Positions 20,540 through 34,164 are shown, counted from the first letter of the stretch. The stretch is DNA of 64,000 bases from Paramecium sonneborni (GCA_905182985.1 CAJJDN010000143.1:59696-123695), one strand, 5' to 3'. Numbers and translations: made by a program. Notes: generated from the letters alone by a model not told the origin.

Positions 20540-23272
20540 TCATTCATACAATAATATCGCACTTCATTAAGAAAATCCAACATATTTATTTGGTACTTAA
20601 TTGATCTAAATAATTAATTAATATCTACTTTTTTATTATTCTAAACTTCTACTTTTGTTATCACTTTTACATCACCTGCACCCTTAATTTATACATGTTT
20701 TTTATTTTAGTTAAAATTTTTTTTGATTTGATTTTCCATTTATGATTCCTAATTAGATTTATAAAACTACCTTCATTTATTATTAGTATTGTAAATCTAA
20801 TTCTTATTCTAACTTAATTTATAATTCTATTTCTTTTTAATCTTCTATAAGTTTCTTGTCAATAACTTATAATTAAGCATTTTAATCTGGAAGTCTCGAT
20901 AATGCTTCTTCAATATTATTAGATTAAAATATTTGCTCAGCTTGATTAATAGTCTTAATTCTTGCAAGCCTTGGATCTATAATTTCATACAAATCGAGTA
21001 ATGAGAATTCAACAATCTACGGTAGATATCGTTTTGATAGAACATATCTTTAAAATTAAACCAAGAACTTTAATAAATCACTTTTCAATTATTTATGATA
21101 TTCTCTAACAGATTCTACTAAACCAATAACTTAATTGATTCTAAAAGAATCTTCAGGAGGATCTATTAAGTCTTATTCAGTTTAAGAGATATCAGAAGCA
21201 TGTCCGAATTCTATAATCAAATAAAGAAGCTTGAATAGTAACTCTTTGTCTATAATATTGTAAGTATATAATTCTCCAATCATTTTTGTTATTGTTATTC
21301 TTCTCTACCTTTTATTGATATTATTATCTTCTAAACCACATAAAATTTCATCTAATAAGCAATCTACTACTTAACCTGTAATATCAGGATATTTTTCTTT
21401 TAGGGCTGCTAAAAGACATGCTACTAAACTTAATGATGAGTATCTTCCTTTTATGCTTATTTTAAATAATTATTTAATCAAATATTGTTTACAATTTTAA
21501 TCATTTAAAGGAAGTTTTTCCATACTTTCAAAGGCACTATTAAAATTATCTAATTAATCAAAAATGATAAACTTTATGAACTTTTGTAATTATGTTTTTT
21601 CTTTTTTTGGTTTAGCTTATCTATCAAAACTCAATAGTGCTTAAGTGAATATACTATCATGGTTTTAACCTAATGGCTTTAATTTTCTCTATTTATCTAA
21701 CTAAGTGAGTAAATATTCAAATTTCTTGCATGATTCTCCAGAGTATTTTAAAAATCGTCCACAATTATTTAATATTAAAGCTATTAATTCTACATTTTAA
21801 CCAATCAAATCTTCAAGTAATTAAGCTAAAATGTCTAATATTATATCTTATTTCAAAATTTTGAATTTTGTTAATTCACATAAATATCTAAGATATCTAC
21901 TTTTTCTTTCTATGTAATCACTAGATTTGATTTATCTGTATTATTCTAGAAATGATTTAATAACTTCCTCTTCAAATTCTTTGTAATATTTGCATAAAGT
22001 TGCAAATAAGCGACATTAATAAGGAATAACAATTGTATAATTTTATTTAAAATTTTGCAATTCTTCTAAAAGTTTTTTTCTATTCTATTTTGTATTAACA
22101 AATTCCAATGCCATCTAATCAACAATTTCTATTGATGAACAATCTTTTTACTTCTGATTTTGTTAAAGTGTTACTTAATTTGAATCAGGTGGATTATTTA
22201 TAGTAATTAATTAACAATATAATTTTCTTTCATCTTCTAAAAAACAATCAGTGTCATCACTGTTTGTTTATTAAAAGTCTCTACCATTTAAATTTAAAAT
22301 TTCATTATCTTAATCAGTATTTTATGGATTAAAATCACCAACACAATCTTTAATGATTCTATAATTGTCTTTTAATTTTATAAAATTATCTTTTAATTCT
22401 TTGATTTTTTAATTGTCTGATTAATCACTCTGATTTTCAGTTAATTTCTGTATTTGATTGTATAAATCAATCAGCATTTTTTCAATATATGTAATATATT
22501 CGTTTAATATGGTTTTAATAGTCTTGTTATGTTTTTTATCTCTAAATATTTTTTCTAAATCTGGATTATCAATTAAATCTTTTCTGGTTTCATATTTGTG
22601 ATATCCAAAATATTCATATCCAAAATGATTCATAAAATTAGTCATCACTTATATATTTATTAGTAAATAATCTAAAGGTTAACCTGTTGGAAGAAGCATT
22701 CTCAAAATTTCAGCAAATTAATCATTTTAAATTATTAATTAATGTAATTCTCCAAATAGTCTCAAAAGATTTTTTCTTTTTTAAGCTCTTTTATCTTCAT
22801 TCTCATAATTTCCTCCTTTTTTTTCCAATAATTTAATATGTTTTAAAGCTGTTTATAAAAGTATATTAGTAAATTCTTCATAACTATTTAATACTGTGCA
22901 TAATTCTACAAAAAATTTAACATTAGATTAATGTAATTAACAGTCAATTATAGTATTTGCGATTTCTTATAATGATCTATAATTTTATAACCTATTAATA
23001 CTTTGATAAATCACATTCTCTTATTTCTTTCAATACACTTTCATATTTTTTCTTTGTTGTTCGATTAGAGTCAGCATCTTTTATTTTCTCACAAAGCTTT
23101 GTGACCTTTTCTTACTTAATTTATTTAAGATTTGCATCCACTATGTAATATAAGTTTAATGTTTACATTTGAATTTTCTTAAATTTTCTTTTAGAATTTG
23201 CATTTCCTCAATGTCTTGATACTTCTGTTTTAACTCAGAATTTAATGTTGCAGTAATTTTTTGATATTCCAT
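20540..23272 (-). CDS. UPF2: Nonsense-mediated decay factor UPF2 (NMD2)
   Basis: Spliced protein of about 874 aa with three MIF4G-like helical regions. Diagnostic blocks are DLSKSLQEIANTI (first MIF4G), RYLRYLCELTKFKI (second), and in the third ITKMIGELYTYNII, then DPPEDSFRIN and a FLVQFQRYV block, which match UPF2. UPF2 bridges UPF3/EJC to UPF1. Introns: 23141-23166 (26), 22977-23001 (25), 20749-20770 (22). A last 35-nt intron at 20562-20596 gives the stop at 20540. Without it the frame runs on toward 20340, opposite the RING gene, so the 3' end is uncertain. The UPF1-binding C-terminus, acidic in animals, is Gln/Lys-rich here. Confidence 0.9.
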
Positions 23273-23426
23273 AATTAATTAATAATTATTCAATAAATTA
23301 TATGTTTTCATATTACATTTGTATGTTTAAGTTCTATTCATCTTTCATTCTTAATTTTGACACTTATCAATTAAATTCAAACAATTTTTGTAAGTTAATT
23401 ATAATATTTTATTTTATAAAAAATAT

Positions 23427-24568
23427 ATGGATTAATTAAAAACAAAGGTAGCAACAAGAGATGACATACTTAAATATTTATAAAATTGTGCTCAGAATCG
23501 ATAATCTCGGGTTATTGCAATGTATAATTCCCATTTGGATATGCTAATAGAAGGTAAAATTTCTAAGTATATTTAAAGGCAATGATTAAGATCTAATGGT
23601 TTTCCCAATAGATGATAGACTTGCAAATAGAGCACATGGTGCTATGGAAACTGGCAATGTTAAAAACTATAGAATCAGTTCACTCGATTTTCATATGAAT
23701 AGACTATTTAGATCTGCTGAAATTATAGGATTAAAGATTGATCTTACAAAAGAATAAATCAAAGGTTATAGTTTTATTAATTATAGATAAAATACATGAA
23801 ATGGCCTTTTTAGCTTATAAAGTTTTGGAGAGAGAGAATCATCCAAATATATAAGATTAAATTTTAGTTCTGAAAATTTGGGTCTCCACTGGAATTGGAG
23901 ATTTTGATATTTATGGATGTGTAATTAAAATTTAATCTTTAGAATAAGAAATCAATAGTTTATGCTGCTTTATATATTAATGGAAATGTTAATGATGATT
24001 CAGATAAAGGAGTTAAAGAATATATTCATTTAGATATGTGGACTCAGCCGAATTATTTTTCAAATGCCAAAACAGTCAACTATTTAGAATTAGCTACAAT
24101 GGCAGACTATTCAAAAGTGAGAGGAGGATATTTTGGAATTAAGATTGATCCTCAAGGTAATTTATTAGAAGGTGCCATTTCAAATGTTGCTTTCTTAACT
24201 AAAGACAATACATTCGGTTATCCACCTTTGAGCAAAACTATAAGAGGAAATACTTTAAATAAAGCTTTGAAAATTGTAGATAACGATTTATTACCAAAAA
24301 ATGTTGTTAAAGAAGTAAAAGAAATTGAATTAAACATTAAAAATATTGATGAAATAGTAGAATTATTTCATTTAAGTAATGATCATGTAAATAATCTGAA
24401 TAATATAATTAGATTATTCCTATTTTAAGTGTTAATGATTAAAACATTGGAAATGGTGAGATTGGACCTATAACCAAATATTTATAGGAAAAGTTAGAAA
24501 TAGCAAGATCCAGTGTGAAATTAGATACTTCTGGAGATTTAATAAGAGGATTTGAAGTATAATAATGA
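23427..24568 (+). CDS. PLP-dependent class IV (branched-chain type) aminotransferase
   Basis: Spliced 348-aa protein of fold-type IV. Features in order: DDRLANRAHGAMET (entry to the active site), Lys in KTVNYLE (about residue 192, the PLP Schiff-base Lys), GNLLEGAISNVAF (the E...SN motif contacting the PLP N1, about 225), TIRGNT, and near the end IGNGEIGPIT. This order is that of branched-chain/D-amino-acid aminotransferases and ADC lyase. Substrate cannot be set from sequence. Introns: 23554-23578 (25), 23765-23786 (22), 23921-23942 (22) and 24387-24412 (26). Skipping the last one truncates the protein before the conserved C-terminal strand. Confidence 0.92.
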
Positions 24569-24660
24569 GTATAAAATGATTTCGTTAATTATATGAGAAA
24601 TTCAATATTCTTAAATATTAAAAAATTAAATTAGTACATGTGATATGATAGTATTCTAAG

Positions 24661-25743
24661 TCAAAAATTATAGTTATCAAAAATCCTTTTTCTTTATTTT
24701 TATTTAACATTTATAGGTATAGGCTTTAAAGTATTTTCAAATTCAATTTTACACATATCTAATTCATATTATCTACTTTTTTCATGAAATGAAGAAGTTC
24801 TTGTTGTGATTTATTCATCCAATTATTTATTCTTCTCATTATGAAAAGAAGCTTTCCTCACATGTTCTATTGGTTTGTTTGTTTCCCCTTCATTTGATAC
24901 ATCTTCATCTAAAATAAATTGATTTAATGTAATTTTTAATAATTATTTCATTTAGCTATTACATTTTTGAAATCTATTGTGAAAGTAATGTATTTCTTAT
25001 GATTTACTTATATATTGTTTAGATGTTAGATGTATTAAAGCTCTTTATTTCTAAATTAATTCACCAGGAAAATCTGCTCCTTACATTGTAATCTTATAGT
25101 CAAATTATCCTTATTCATAAACAAGTTAAACCTATTCAAATGAATTGTTTTCAACATAATATCTATATCCTTTCTACAGTAATCCATTCTTATAATAACC
25201 ATCTTCTAACACTCGTTTATCAAAGTCTAAGATTCTACCTAAACCATCAAGTTTATTATTCTTAAACTCACCTATATACATTTAATTTTCATGTATGATA
25301 AATCCTACCAAAGACAATAAAAGTTTGCTTTTATATAGCTAGGGATATTATTTGATGAATTCTGAGAATAATTTTTATTCTTTACTAGGTTAACAATCCT
25401 AATCTTCATATTAGCCATTTTTGAAAAATGATCTCAATTTCCATTATTTGCCATTAAACAACAACGCTTTATTTATTAATACTGAATTTTGATATTCTCC
25501 TATCATTACTTCATTGTTTGTTATTAATATTCCTATTCCTTCAATTGAGTGGTTCTTAAATGTTGCCTTTAAAATTCCACCAAATGGAAATATAATTAAA
25601 CCTTCTCCATTGTATAAATCATTTTTCCATTATCCATAATAAAGGCAAGAATCATCATAAACATAAACACCCAATCCAATCTTTTTATAAAAGTAATCAA
25701 GTTAACCATAATACAATCCATTGTTATATTATATTACTTTCAT
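24661..25743 (-). CDS. MORN-repeat protein (360 aa)
   Basis: Single exon. The N-terminal half holds MORN motifs (Y.G...n....G.G) such as YYGQWKNDLYNGEG and YIGEFKNNKLDGLG, some degenerate (IGEYQNSVLINKA). The C-terminal half (from about residue 225) is helical, charged and Ser-rich without a known domain. MORN units commonly bind membranes or scaffold cortical structures. No kinase domain is attached. The start at 25741-25743 immediately precedes the first MORN strand. Confidence 0.85.
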
Positions 25744-26074
25744 TATAAATATATATTTATTAAATAATAATCATACTAATTACTTCAAACAATCCATTTT
25801 AACAAATCATTTCTTTTTTCTCTCTAATGTATCAGCAACACATAATTACATAAATGATCAGTCATAATTTAAATTTTTCTTCATCTCTAGTTTCTTCTAC
25901 TTGATGTTTAAGTATTACAAATATTTTTTTACAATGAATTAAAAAAAATTCAAATAATCATTTTGAACTTTTTTTAGAAACCCTTGAAGTTATTCTGAAT
26001 TAAGCAATCAGGGTTTCTAAAAAGAAATTACTCCATAAAAATGGAATCAATTATTACTCTAAAACCATTTCATT
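25744..26074. other. Intergenic stretch
   Basis: About 330 bp separating the MORN gene (minus) from the next + strand ORF. An ATG at 26041 opens 21 codons resembling nothing conclusive. No other feature seen. Confidence 0.35.
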
Positions 26075-26755
26075 ATGTTATTAGGTATGTGTTTTATTTA
26101 TGATGATGCAGCTTAAAGAATTAAAGAGAAAATTCATGATGATTATTTCATGCAAATAAATGAATTTATGAATAATGAATAAATCAAACTTTTTCATCAA
26201 TTATTTTATTAACCAGAATATAGAGAAATAAGCTAAATAACAACAGAATATGGATTCATGCATTCTAATCTCTTATTAAATAAAATGGATATTATTTAAA
26301 TTTCCCTAATCTTCTTAATTATTTTATTATAACTTAGTTTTTTAGGAGAAATATGTTATATATATAATAATAGATTTTTAAAAAGAGTAGTAATTAATAT
26401 AATCAATGTAAATAAGAATATTTTAAATTCGATAAATATATAAAATAGCAGCTCTAGAGATTGTTTCATTGCATATTTTATTTTAGATGTGCTTTTAATT
26501 ATGGACTAATTTTAATTAAAGATAGAACTGAAATAAATCTCAAATCAATTCTTCCTGGTGATTTAAGCAAATAGTATAAATTCTGTGGATGAAATATTGG
26601 AAATTTTAGAGAATAATTTGATAAAAAACAATTCTGGCTTTTAGCTTATTTAGAAATTAAATTTTGTTCAAACTATCTCTATTATTTGTAAGAAGAGTTA
26701 AATGATTAGATCAGAACCAATGCAGAAAATAAGATACATATATATGAAGATATGA
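26075..26755 (+). CDS. Hypothetical ORF with a membrane segment (226 aa), possibly a relic
   Basis: Open from ATG 26075 to TGA 26753-26755. One strongly hydrophobic helix lies near residue 80 (ISLIFLIILLQLSFLGEICYI), followed by a Ile/Asn-rich region with no recognised domain. Composition is coding-like but Lys/Ile/Asn-heavy, and no homologous feature is apparent. It could be an unspliced portion of a larger, decayed gene running toward 28 kb, since several disconnected coding-like pieces follow. Confidence 0.4.
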
Positions 26756-27334
26756 TACATGAATCAAAAAAAACTAGATTAAGAGTTTGATACAAATTTG
26801 AATGAAATTCTAAATTTGAGATTTAGCATATTTTTCTTTGATATTTATAAGTTCTGATGAATTATTTATATTTGGAGAGGATTTTTATATGGTGAAATAA
26901 CTGATAAAGTAATTTAAATTGTTAGAAAGCTCAAATAAAAGTATAGATTAGACTTAGTATAGAAAACTTCACAATAGTTTTATTATTAAGAAAGCTCAAA
27001 CACTAGATTCTTGAGAAACCCTAAGTTTAATTAATAATAATATTTACTTTTCTAAAATAAATCTAAAAGTAACTATAAGGATCAATTTGCTTACCATGAT
27101 TAAAAATAATTTGAGTAGTAATCTATCTAACGACCTTAAAATTTTGCAAATTATGAATACTAGTAGGAATTATATAATGATAATATTCATTTCTAAACTC
27201 TATCAGATTAAAAGGAATCTTATTATTCATACCAAAAAAAAATGCAATTTTTGCTAATGAAACTTTGCAACAAGACAATTATCTTCCTCTGATTAAAAAA
27301 AACATTAGTCAAACTATATTAAAAATACACGTGC
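26756..27334 (+). other. Unresolved, possibly pseudogenic stretch
   Basis: Short coding-like runs in different frames, separated by TGAs, on the + strand. I could not join them with plausible introns. Consistent with decay of a gene that began near 26075, but unproven. Confidence 0.3.
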
Positions 27335-27682
27335 ATGGAAATATTATAATTAGAAATCAAAAATGTAGTGATATCTGAATAGGCTAAATATCGTGAAAAA
27401 GTAACTAATGAGGTGGATGCTTCTTTGTAAGTTGTAAAATTAACAACTAATGAATACCTTCAGAATAATTATAACTTCTAATATTCTTAATAACTGCAAG
27501 ATGAAGAGAAATCTTCAGAACTATTAAATTGCAGAATTTTAAATAAATAAATCTAATGTTAAGTAATTAAATTTTTTTTATATCAATTTTAAATTTAATA
27601 AGAAATTACTTAACAAGGTGATGGATATTTAGTTGAATTTAGAAGAATATTAAGTAAATTAGAATTTATTCATGTATTATGA
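27335..27682 (+). CDS. Hypothetical ORF (115 aa), possibly part of a decayed gene
   Basis: Open from ATG 27335 to TGA 27680-27682, with coding-like composition (EQAKYREKVTNEVDASLQVV; later GDGYLVEFRRILSKLEF). The last block loosely resembles the closing strand-helix of kinase C-terminal KA1-like domains, too weakly to call. A 40-nt AT-rich insert inside it may be a non-removed intron. Treated as a possible fragment. Confidence 0.3.
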
Positions 27683-28178
27683 AGCGATAATTGAATTAGG
27701 AAATAGAGAATAGAATCCATGGTGTTTCAGAGATTATTGAAATTTGTTTATTTAATTCAGATTTTAAATTTATTTTTGATTTTCAAGATAGATTAACCGA
27801 AAATAATAAAAATAATTGATTTATCTTAAGGAGCATTTATTACTGTATGGATTCGAAATTACAGTAACGATACAGAGAATGTAATATTTTGAATTTCAGC
27901 TATTTCAAATAAAATAATACCATAGTTATGTAAATCTGTTAGAGAAGAATAAAGAGTTATTTAGTTTAATTTTTATTTCTAATTATCAATAAAATATACT
28001 ATAACAATTATGTAATTGTAGAGGGGTAACTTGGAAGCAGGTATGAAATTTTAAGAAAATAAATCTTTCCAAGCTATTTATCTTTATTTCTATTTCTGTA
28101 GAGATTATAACCAGAGAAAATGATAATATAAATATTATCAGGAAAATATAAAAAATAAAATGATAATTTTTATATTAA
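27683..28178. other. Unresolved AT-rich stretch upstream of the 28179 gene
   Basis: Contains one more short coding-like run (about 27620-27740, LNLEEYQVNQNLFMYYEA) in a different frame, then sequence with frequent TGAs. No intact gene seen. Confidence 0.3.
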
Positions 28179-30647
28179 ATGAAGGGCTTCGAAGTTGAGT
28201 TAGATCTAGATGCTGAACATATTATGTGGATGTACCACTTAAGATACTTTGTAGATTTAAGAAGGAGATATGAAACATTTATAAAGTTTAGAGGAAGCAG
28301 AGCATTTTTAGAAGGAGTAGATTTACACAGAGTTTAATGTGCTGTTTAGGATGCGGTAACAAAGGCAAAACATGAATTTATTTATGATTTTTTGATGCAA
28401 TCAAATGATCTAGATGAGAATTATGGACCATATCTGGATTTATTAAGTAATTAGGAATATGAAAATTTGAAAAGGTAATATTAGGGATTATTTATCTTTT
28501 CAAAAAAGCAGTTTATGCAAATAAAAAAAGATTTAAATGATAAATTTGGTTACATAGTAAATTTATCAAGAAAATATCCTTTAAATTATGTGATAATATT
28601 TTTACCTTCAAGCAAGCAATCTTTATTGATTTAGAGGATTTAATATTTAGTATAACAAATAAACAAAAATATTGATTAAGGAGTTACTCCTTATAATTCT
28701 TAATATTATAGTTATAGAAATAGGGATTTAGCAAATAGAAATATATATAAAAAGATTTATTAAATAAAAATGAGAGATGAATAAGCAATATAAATATTTT
28801 TAATTTTCGATATAAGGAGAATGGAAGAGTATTTTAAGGCATCTTTTAGTTTATAAGATTATGGCGACTTTGTGATATTTGTTATATAAGGGTCATCCGA
28901 TTCTGGATGTGTAGAAGCAATGTCTACCATAGAGAAACATTTAAAGCAAAAGATCTTATCTTAAATATAAAATGTATAACATGATTTTTAAGGGATGGAT
29001 ATGAAAATAGTATAAATTGAAGAAATAGAATCAATAGCTAATAGATTGGATTAATGTTTTGGAACAGAGATCTTGAAAAGATTAACAAGTAAGTTTTTAA
29101 AGAATCATTTTGTATTTGCGGATACAGAATAGTTAAATTTTATGAAATAAAAATAAATGAACGAAGAGAGCAATTAGATTTCAAGATTGACCAATAGTAA
29201 TTTTTAGAGTGAAGTAGCTAAATAAGCAGATAGTTAAATATAGTAAGATAACAGTGCAATTTAATATAATGAATAGAAAGATTTGAAAAAGTACTTATAA
29301 TTTGAAAACCTTAAAAATAATGATTCTGAAATAGTCATACCAATAAAATAGTAGATTGAAAAGTAAGAAATAAATCAAAAAGATGGCAATGAATTGTAAA
29401 TGTAAGATGAAGAAGACGAGGAAGAATAATAAGATATGAAATAATTGAAGACCATAAAAGATCATAAGATTGAAACCTTAAAAGACAAAATTATTATAGA
29501 GTTCTTTAATTATAAGGAAAAATCCAAGTTTTATCTCTTCTTAAATAACTTTGATGAAGAGTTGTTTTATTCAGATTTTGATGTATATTGTACAGAGAAT
29601 TACAATTTACCTCATGTTATTTAGCCTGATTCCAGCGAATAAAATCAATTAAAATTTATAATCGAGATATTTTCTAACGAATTTAAAAATAACATAGTTG
29701 AAATAACAGATTTTTTAGATCATTACATGAATTGCTAGGTTATGTTAGGTATTAAAAATGCTAAATAACTAAAACACGAAGAATTTGAAGAGTTATGTGA
29801 TGATTTCAATTGTTCATTTTAAATTTACAATTGTGATCTGAATCCTAAATAGATAGGTTGGTCATAAAATGAAGTTATACCATAAAAAAATGAAAAAGGT
29901 AAAGATCTTGCTATAATCTTTTCAAACATTATACATTGCTTCATTGATTAATTAAAAGAAAAGGTGAATATTCTGAATTAATTAGCTAAAAAAAGTATTA
30001 TCACATTATTGTTTTAATCTTAATTTGAATATGCATACAATTTATGTGAAATAAAGAAATTGGATTTATTTTGTCAATTTAATCTTGATGATTGTTATTG
30101 GGTTTAAATTACAGCTAATAATCCAAAAGAGATTATTGAGAAAATAAAGGAAGATGATTCTAAAATATTATAGTAGACTTTGAGTAAGCAAATTAATTGT
30201 TAGAATGAAGCAATAGTATTAGTTAAAGCATTATAGGAAAGAGACTTTTATGATGTCTTTATTCCTGAACTGTATTGTAAATACTATGAAAAGTTAAGGA
30301 GAGATTATTTAGATAAGCAGTTTACTGAAGATGAATGGAAGAATATTAAAATGGGGCCTGATCAAAAATTATTTTTTGTTGATATGACAGATTTAGGAAT
30401 ATAGCCTACTCATTTGGAGCCAACAATAGAAATTCTAGCTGATTTGGGCAGTATTATATATTTCACATAATGTTATTAGAAAAGGGTAAAGTGATAGAAA
30501 GTACAAATGATTTGTAGCAAGGTGTTTATTTAATAGGAAGATCAAGAAATGTAAATTCGGATACATTTGACTTGACCATTAACAATCACATCATCAGGTA
30601 CGTGTATTTAATTAATTTGTATTAGCTCCATAATAAATATCAAATGA
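28179..30647 (+). CDS. Large hypothetical protein (802 aa)
   Basis: Long single open frame to 30485, extended by two candidate introns (30486-30517, 32 nt; 30598-30625, 28 nt) to TGA 30645-30647. Without splicing the frame ends at TGA 30492-30494 (771 aa). The N-terminal half looks globular (WMYHLRYFVDLRRRYETF; YVIIFLPSSKQ). A central Gln/acidic linker (about residues 370-430, with DEEDEEEQQ) follows, then a second globular half rich in Leu/Phe/Cys ending near VDMTDLGIQPTHLEPT. No transmembrane helix, catalytic motif or repeat is recognised. Codon use matches neighbours. It ends 25 bp before the ABC transporter ATG. Confidence 0.8.
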
Positions 30648-30672
30648 TTTATATATATAACTATCATCAATT

Positions 30673-33600
30673 ATGTATTTTAACAATTAAATATGGGCCA
30701 TTTTGTGGAAAAACATGAAGATGACCAATCATAAAGAGCTAGGCAAAGAGCTCTTTATACCATTTATAACAGTATTCGTGTTATTAATGGTACAAAAAGA
30801 TGATAATGGTACTGGGGGACTATTCATGGCAATTATGGTACCAGTTTACATTCCCTCTTGTTTTGTAGGGTTATGTAGATAATTGTTGGTAGAATATGTA
30901 CATGAGAAGACAAATAAGTACAGAGATTTATATAAAGTATAATAAATTCTTAACAATAGATAATGGGAATGAAATTGTAAAATTATCGAATAGCATGGTT
31001 TATTACTTATATTATAAAAAGCGTAATAATAGGGTCATTGATACTTCTAACAATATTGTATAAATTGGAGTTTAAAGCTTCCCTTGAAGTGTTATTGTGC
31101 TTTATGTTATTTATTATGGCTTAAATTGGATAGACACTATTATTATCAACTTTTTTTAGCAACTCTTAATTGGCTGGTGAATTCGGGTCATTTTTTCAAA
31201 CAATCTTGTCAACATTCTATTTTGCATCTTTATATAAATTGGAATTTTTGGTTTACGTTTGTCCTTAATCAATTATTTCTTATTACCTGATGAACATACT
31301 AAAAGATAGTAGCAATACAGAAGCATTCTATTATTGTGTTATAAGTTTATTTATCCATCTAATTTTGTATTATCTATTCTTCAATTTCTTGGAAGATTAA
31401 TTTATTATTGGTGGTAAATGTTTATGGAAAAGGAATAATAAGACAGGATATGTTTAATTCGTAGATAATATGGAGGTAATAAGTAATGGTGGTGAGGAAG
31501 GTTTAGCATTTACATCGGTTGAAATTGTAAAGTTATTTAAGTAATATGGAGATGTTTTAGCAATTGAAAATTTAAATTTGAAGATCTATTCCTAATAGAT
31601 ACTTTGTATTTTAGGATAGAATGGAGCAGGAAAGACTACTACACTTAATATATTGACAGGATTGATAGAGAAAACCAGTGGTAAGATATTGTATTTTGGA
31701 AAAAACTTTGATAAGAAGAGAGATGAGATTTAAAAATTAATAGGGTTTTGTCCTTAAGAGAATTTACTATATGATTAATTGACAGTAAAAGAATCATTGC
31801 AATATCAATGTATGATGAGAGGCAGTGAATTAGTTTCAGAAATAGAAATGTGGTTAAATTTAATGCAATTATAATAATATTCAAATTACAAAACTTATGA
31901 ATTAAGTGGTGGAAATAAACGTAAATTATAAATTGCCTTAGCTTTGGTTGGAGGCTCTTAAATTATATTTCTTGATGAACCTACTGCCAGTATTGACCCT
32001 GAATCTAGGAGATAAATTTGGAAAATATTAAAGGAAATCAAATAGATTAATAAGACTCTAATATTAACTACTCATTTTTTAGATGAAGCTGAAGAATTAG
32101 CTGATCGAATTGCCATTATGAAACAAGGATCAATTAAAATCTATGGATCTCCTGAAAACATAAAAAAAGAATTGGAAGTTGGATTCACTCTTACTTTTGG
32201 GAATATTCAATCATCTCAATAATAATCATAAATTAAGTAAATGTTTAATGAATTGGACTGTTCAAGTGGTTCTAAGCTTGAATATGACAATATTAAATAC
32301 ATTCTTAATTAAAATCAACTATTTTCTATTGTCGAGAAACTTAATGAATTGAATAAAATTGATAACATTAAAATCAATTTAATTTAGAATACTTTAGAGG
32401 CAGCCTATCTTAAATTAAACAAAGATAATTTAGAAGATGATAAAATTATTAATGAGTACTCTTTTCCTATTAAATCCACCAATGATGTAAAAACTAAACA
32501 ATTACTCCAAATTTCTGCTTTACTCTATAAAAAATATTACATTCTCAAAAGGAATTTCACTTTACAATTGATGCTCATATTGCCTATGCTTATCTTATTA
32601 TTTGCTTATATTTTTGGATAACATTTATTAACAAGTGAAGATCAAACCTAATTTTTTGTATCATTATTTATCTCGCAATCCTTCAGCCTTAATTCATCAA
32701 TATTTATTAACACACCAATTCTAGAAAGAGAACTCAAAATTAGATAGTAATTAAAATAAATGGGAATGTCTCAATTTACTTACATATTTGCAACATTCCT
32801 TGGAGATTATATTATAATATTTATTGTCACTTCATTTATTTATGTTTTATCACTTTAAGTTAACATGTCCCTTGAATCAGAACAATTGCTCATTATTTTA
32901 AGTTTATTTGGATTATCGATTATTTCATTTTCATATACAGCCTCATTTATGTTTAGTTCTAATCAAAGTGCATTTAAGATATTCCCTGTGATCAATTTTC
33001 TTTTTTGTTATTTCCTACCATCTATGGTTGATTTGCAATTATAAAATCAATACAGTGAATTATTTGCTTACTTATTTCCACTTTATACTTTAAATTTGGC
33101 TTTGTAGAATAAAAATTAAGATTAAGATTACTATATATATTTTTTAGTATAATTTGTCTTATTCATGTTTTTATATTAAATTTTAGAAAAACATTTGATA
33201 TTATTTGAAAATAGAAAGAATCTGCAAGATAGTAGTAATAATAAATTGTAAATTCAGAATATTTAATTTGGTTATATTCAAAATAAACAAGTGTTGAAAT
33301 AAATTGATCTTTAATTATCATCACAAAAAATCTTGACTCTTTTAGGTCCAAATGGGGCAGGTAAAACTACACTCATACAATTAATAACTGATTGTCTTAA
33401 ATCAAAATGGGGAAGTATAATGTATAACAAAAATATGATAATATCATCATGTTAATAATGTGAAGGTTTATGGGAAGATCTAACAGCTGAAGAAATCCTC
33501 TATTTGTTTGCTAGAATAAAAGGTAGTATTCGTTATGTGAAAAATGAAATTTCATAAATTTTAAGAACTCTTTCTATAAAAGGTAAAATAGTGAATATGT

Positions 33601-34130
33601 CTGGAGGTCAAAGGAGGAAAGTTGCTTTGGCCATTAGTCTAATTGGAGAAAGTGGCATGATTATTCTTGATGAACCATCAAATGGACTTGATCCAATTTC
33701 AAGAAGAAATCTCTAAAACATGATAAAATCTCATGTCCAAAAAAGAAATAGTTCTATCATACTTACTACTCATGATATGGATGAAGCCTAATATTTAAGT
33801 GATAGCATAAGTTTTATAATCAATGGATAGTAACCTTTTCCATAACAAAGTTCTGCATAATTAATAGAATAATATGGAAGTGGAATCTTACTATCCATTA
33901 GAGCCAAGAATAAGGAAGCTTTAGATTAAGTGATATTGGCTTTTCCCCAACATTAAAGGGAGGGATTATTAATTGTTATTAAATTGGGAAATGAATATGA
34001 TGTTCCTACAACAATTAAAATTCTTAAAAATTTATGTTAAGAAGATTTGATTGGAACATTTACTATTAAATAGGCAAATTTAGAATAAGTCTTTTTAAGA
34101 CAATGCCGAAGATAATATGATGAAGATTGA
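30673..34130 (+). CDS. ABCA-subfamily full ABC transporter
   Basis: Spliced 1144-aa protein with TMD-NBD-TMD-NBD order. NBD1: Walker [11 protein letters not shown] (about residue 308), signature LSGGNKRKL (about 402), Walker B IIFLDEP, H-loop [17 protein letters not shown]2: [10 protein letters not shown] (about 885), [24 protein letters not shown]. The [13 protein letters not shown] block after the H-loop is typical of ABCA lipid exporters. The first TMD is short, with an N-terminal helix and a cluster of helices (about 85-220), lacking the large extracellular loop of animal ABCAs. The intron at 30937-30959 (23 nt) is the only one seen. The start at ATG 30673 puts an LLWK-like IWAILWKN segment at the N-terminus, as in ABCA proteins. 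Confidence 0.94.
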
Positions 34131-34164
34131 ATAAGTAATTTATATATAAAATAATTTTTAATTT

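Noticed and set aside
26041..26082. Fourteen residues reminiscent of the N-terminus of major vault protein
   Set aside because: Too short to support homology, the frame ends at TGA after seven more codons, and nothing downstream resembles MVP repeats.
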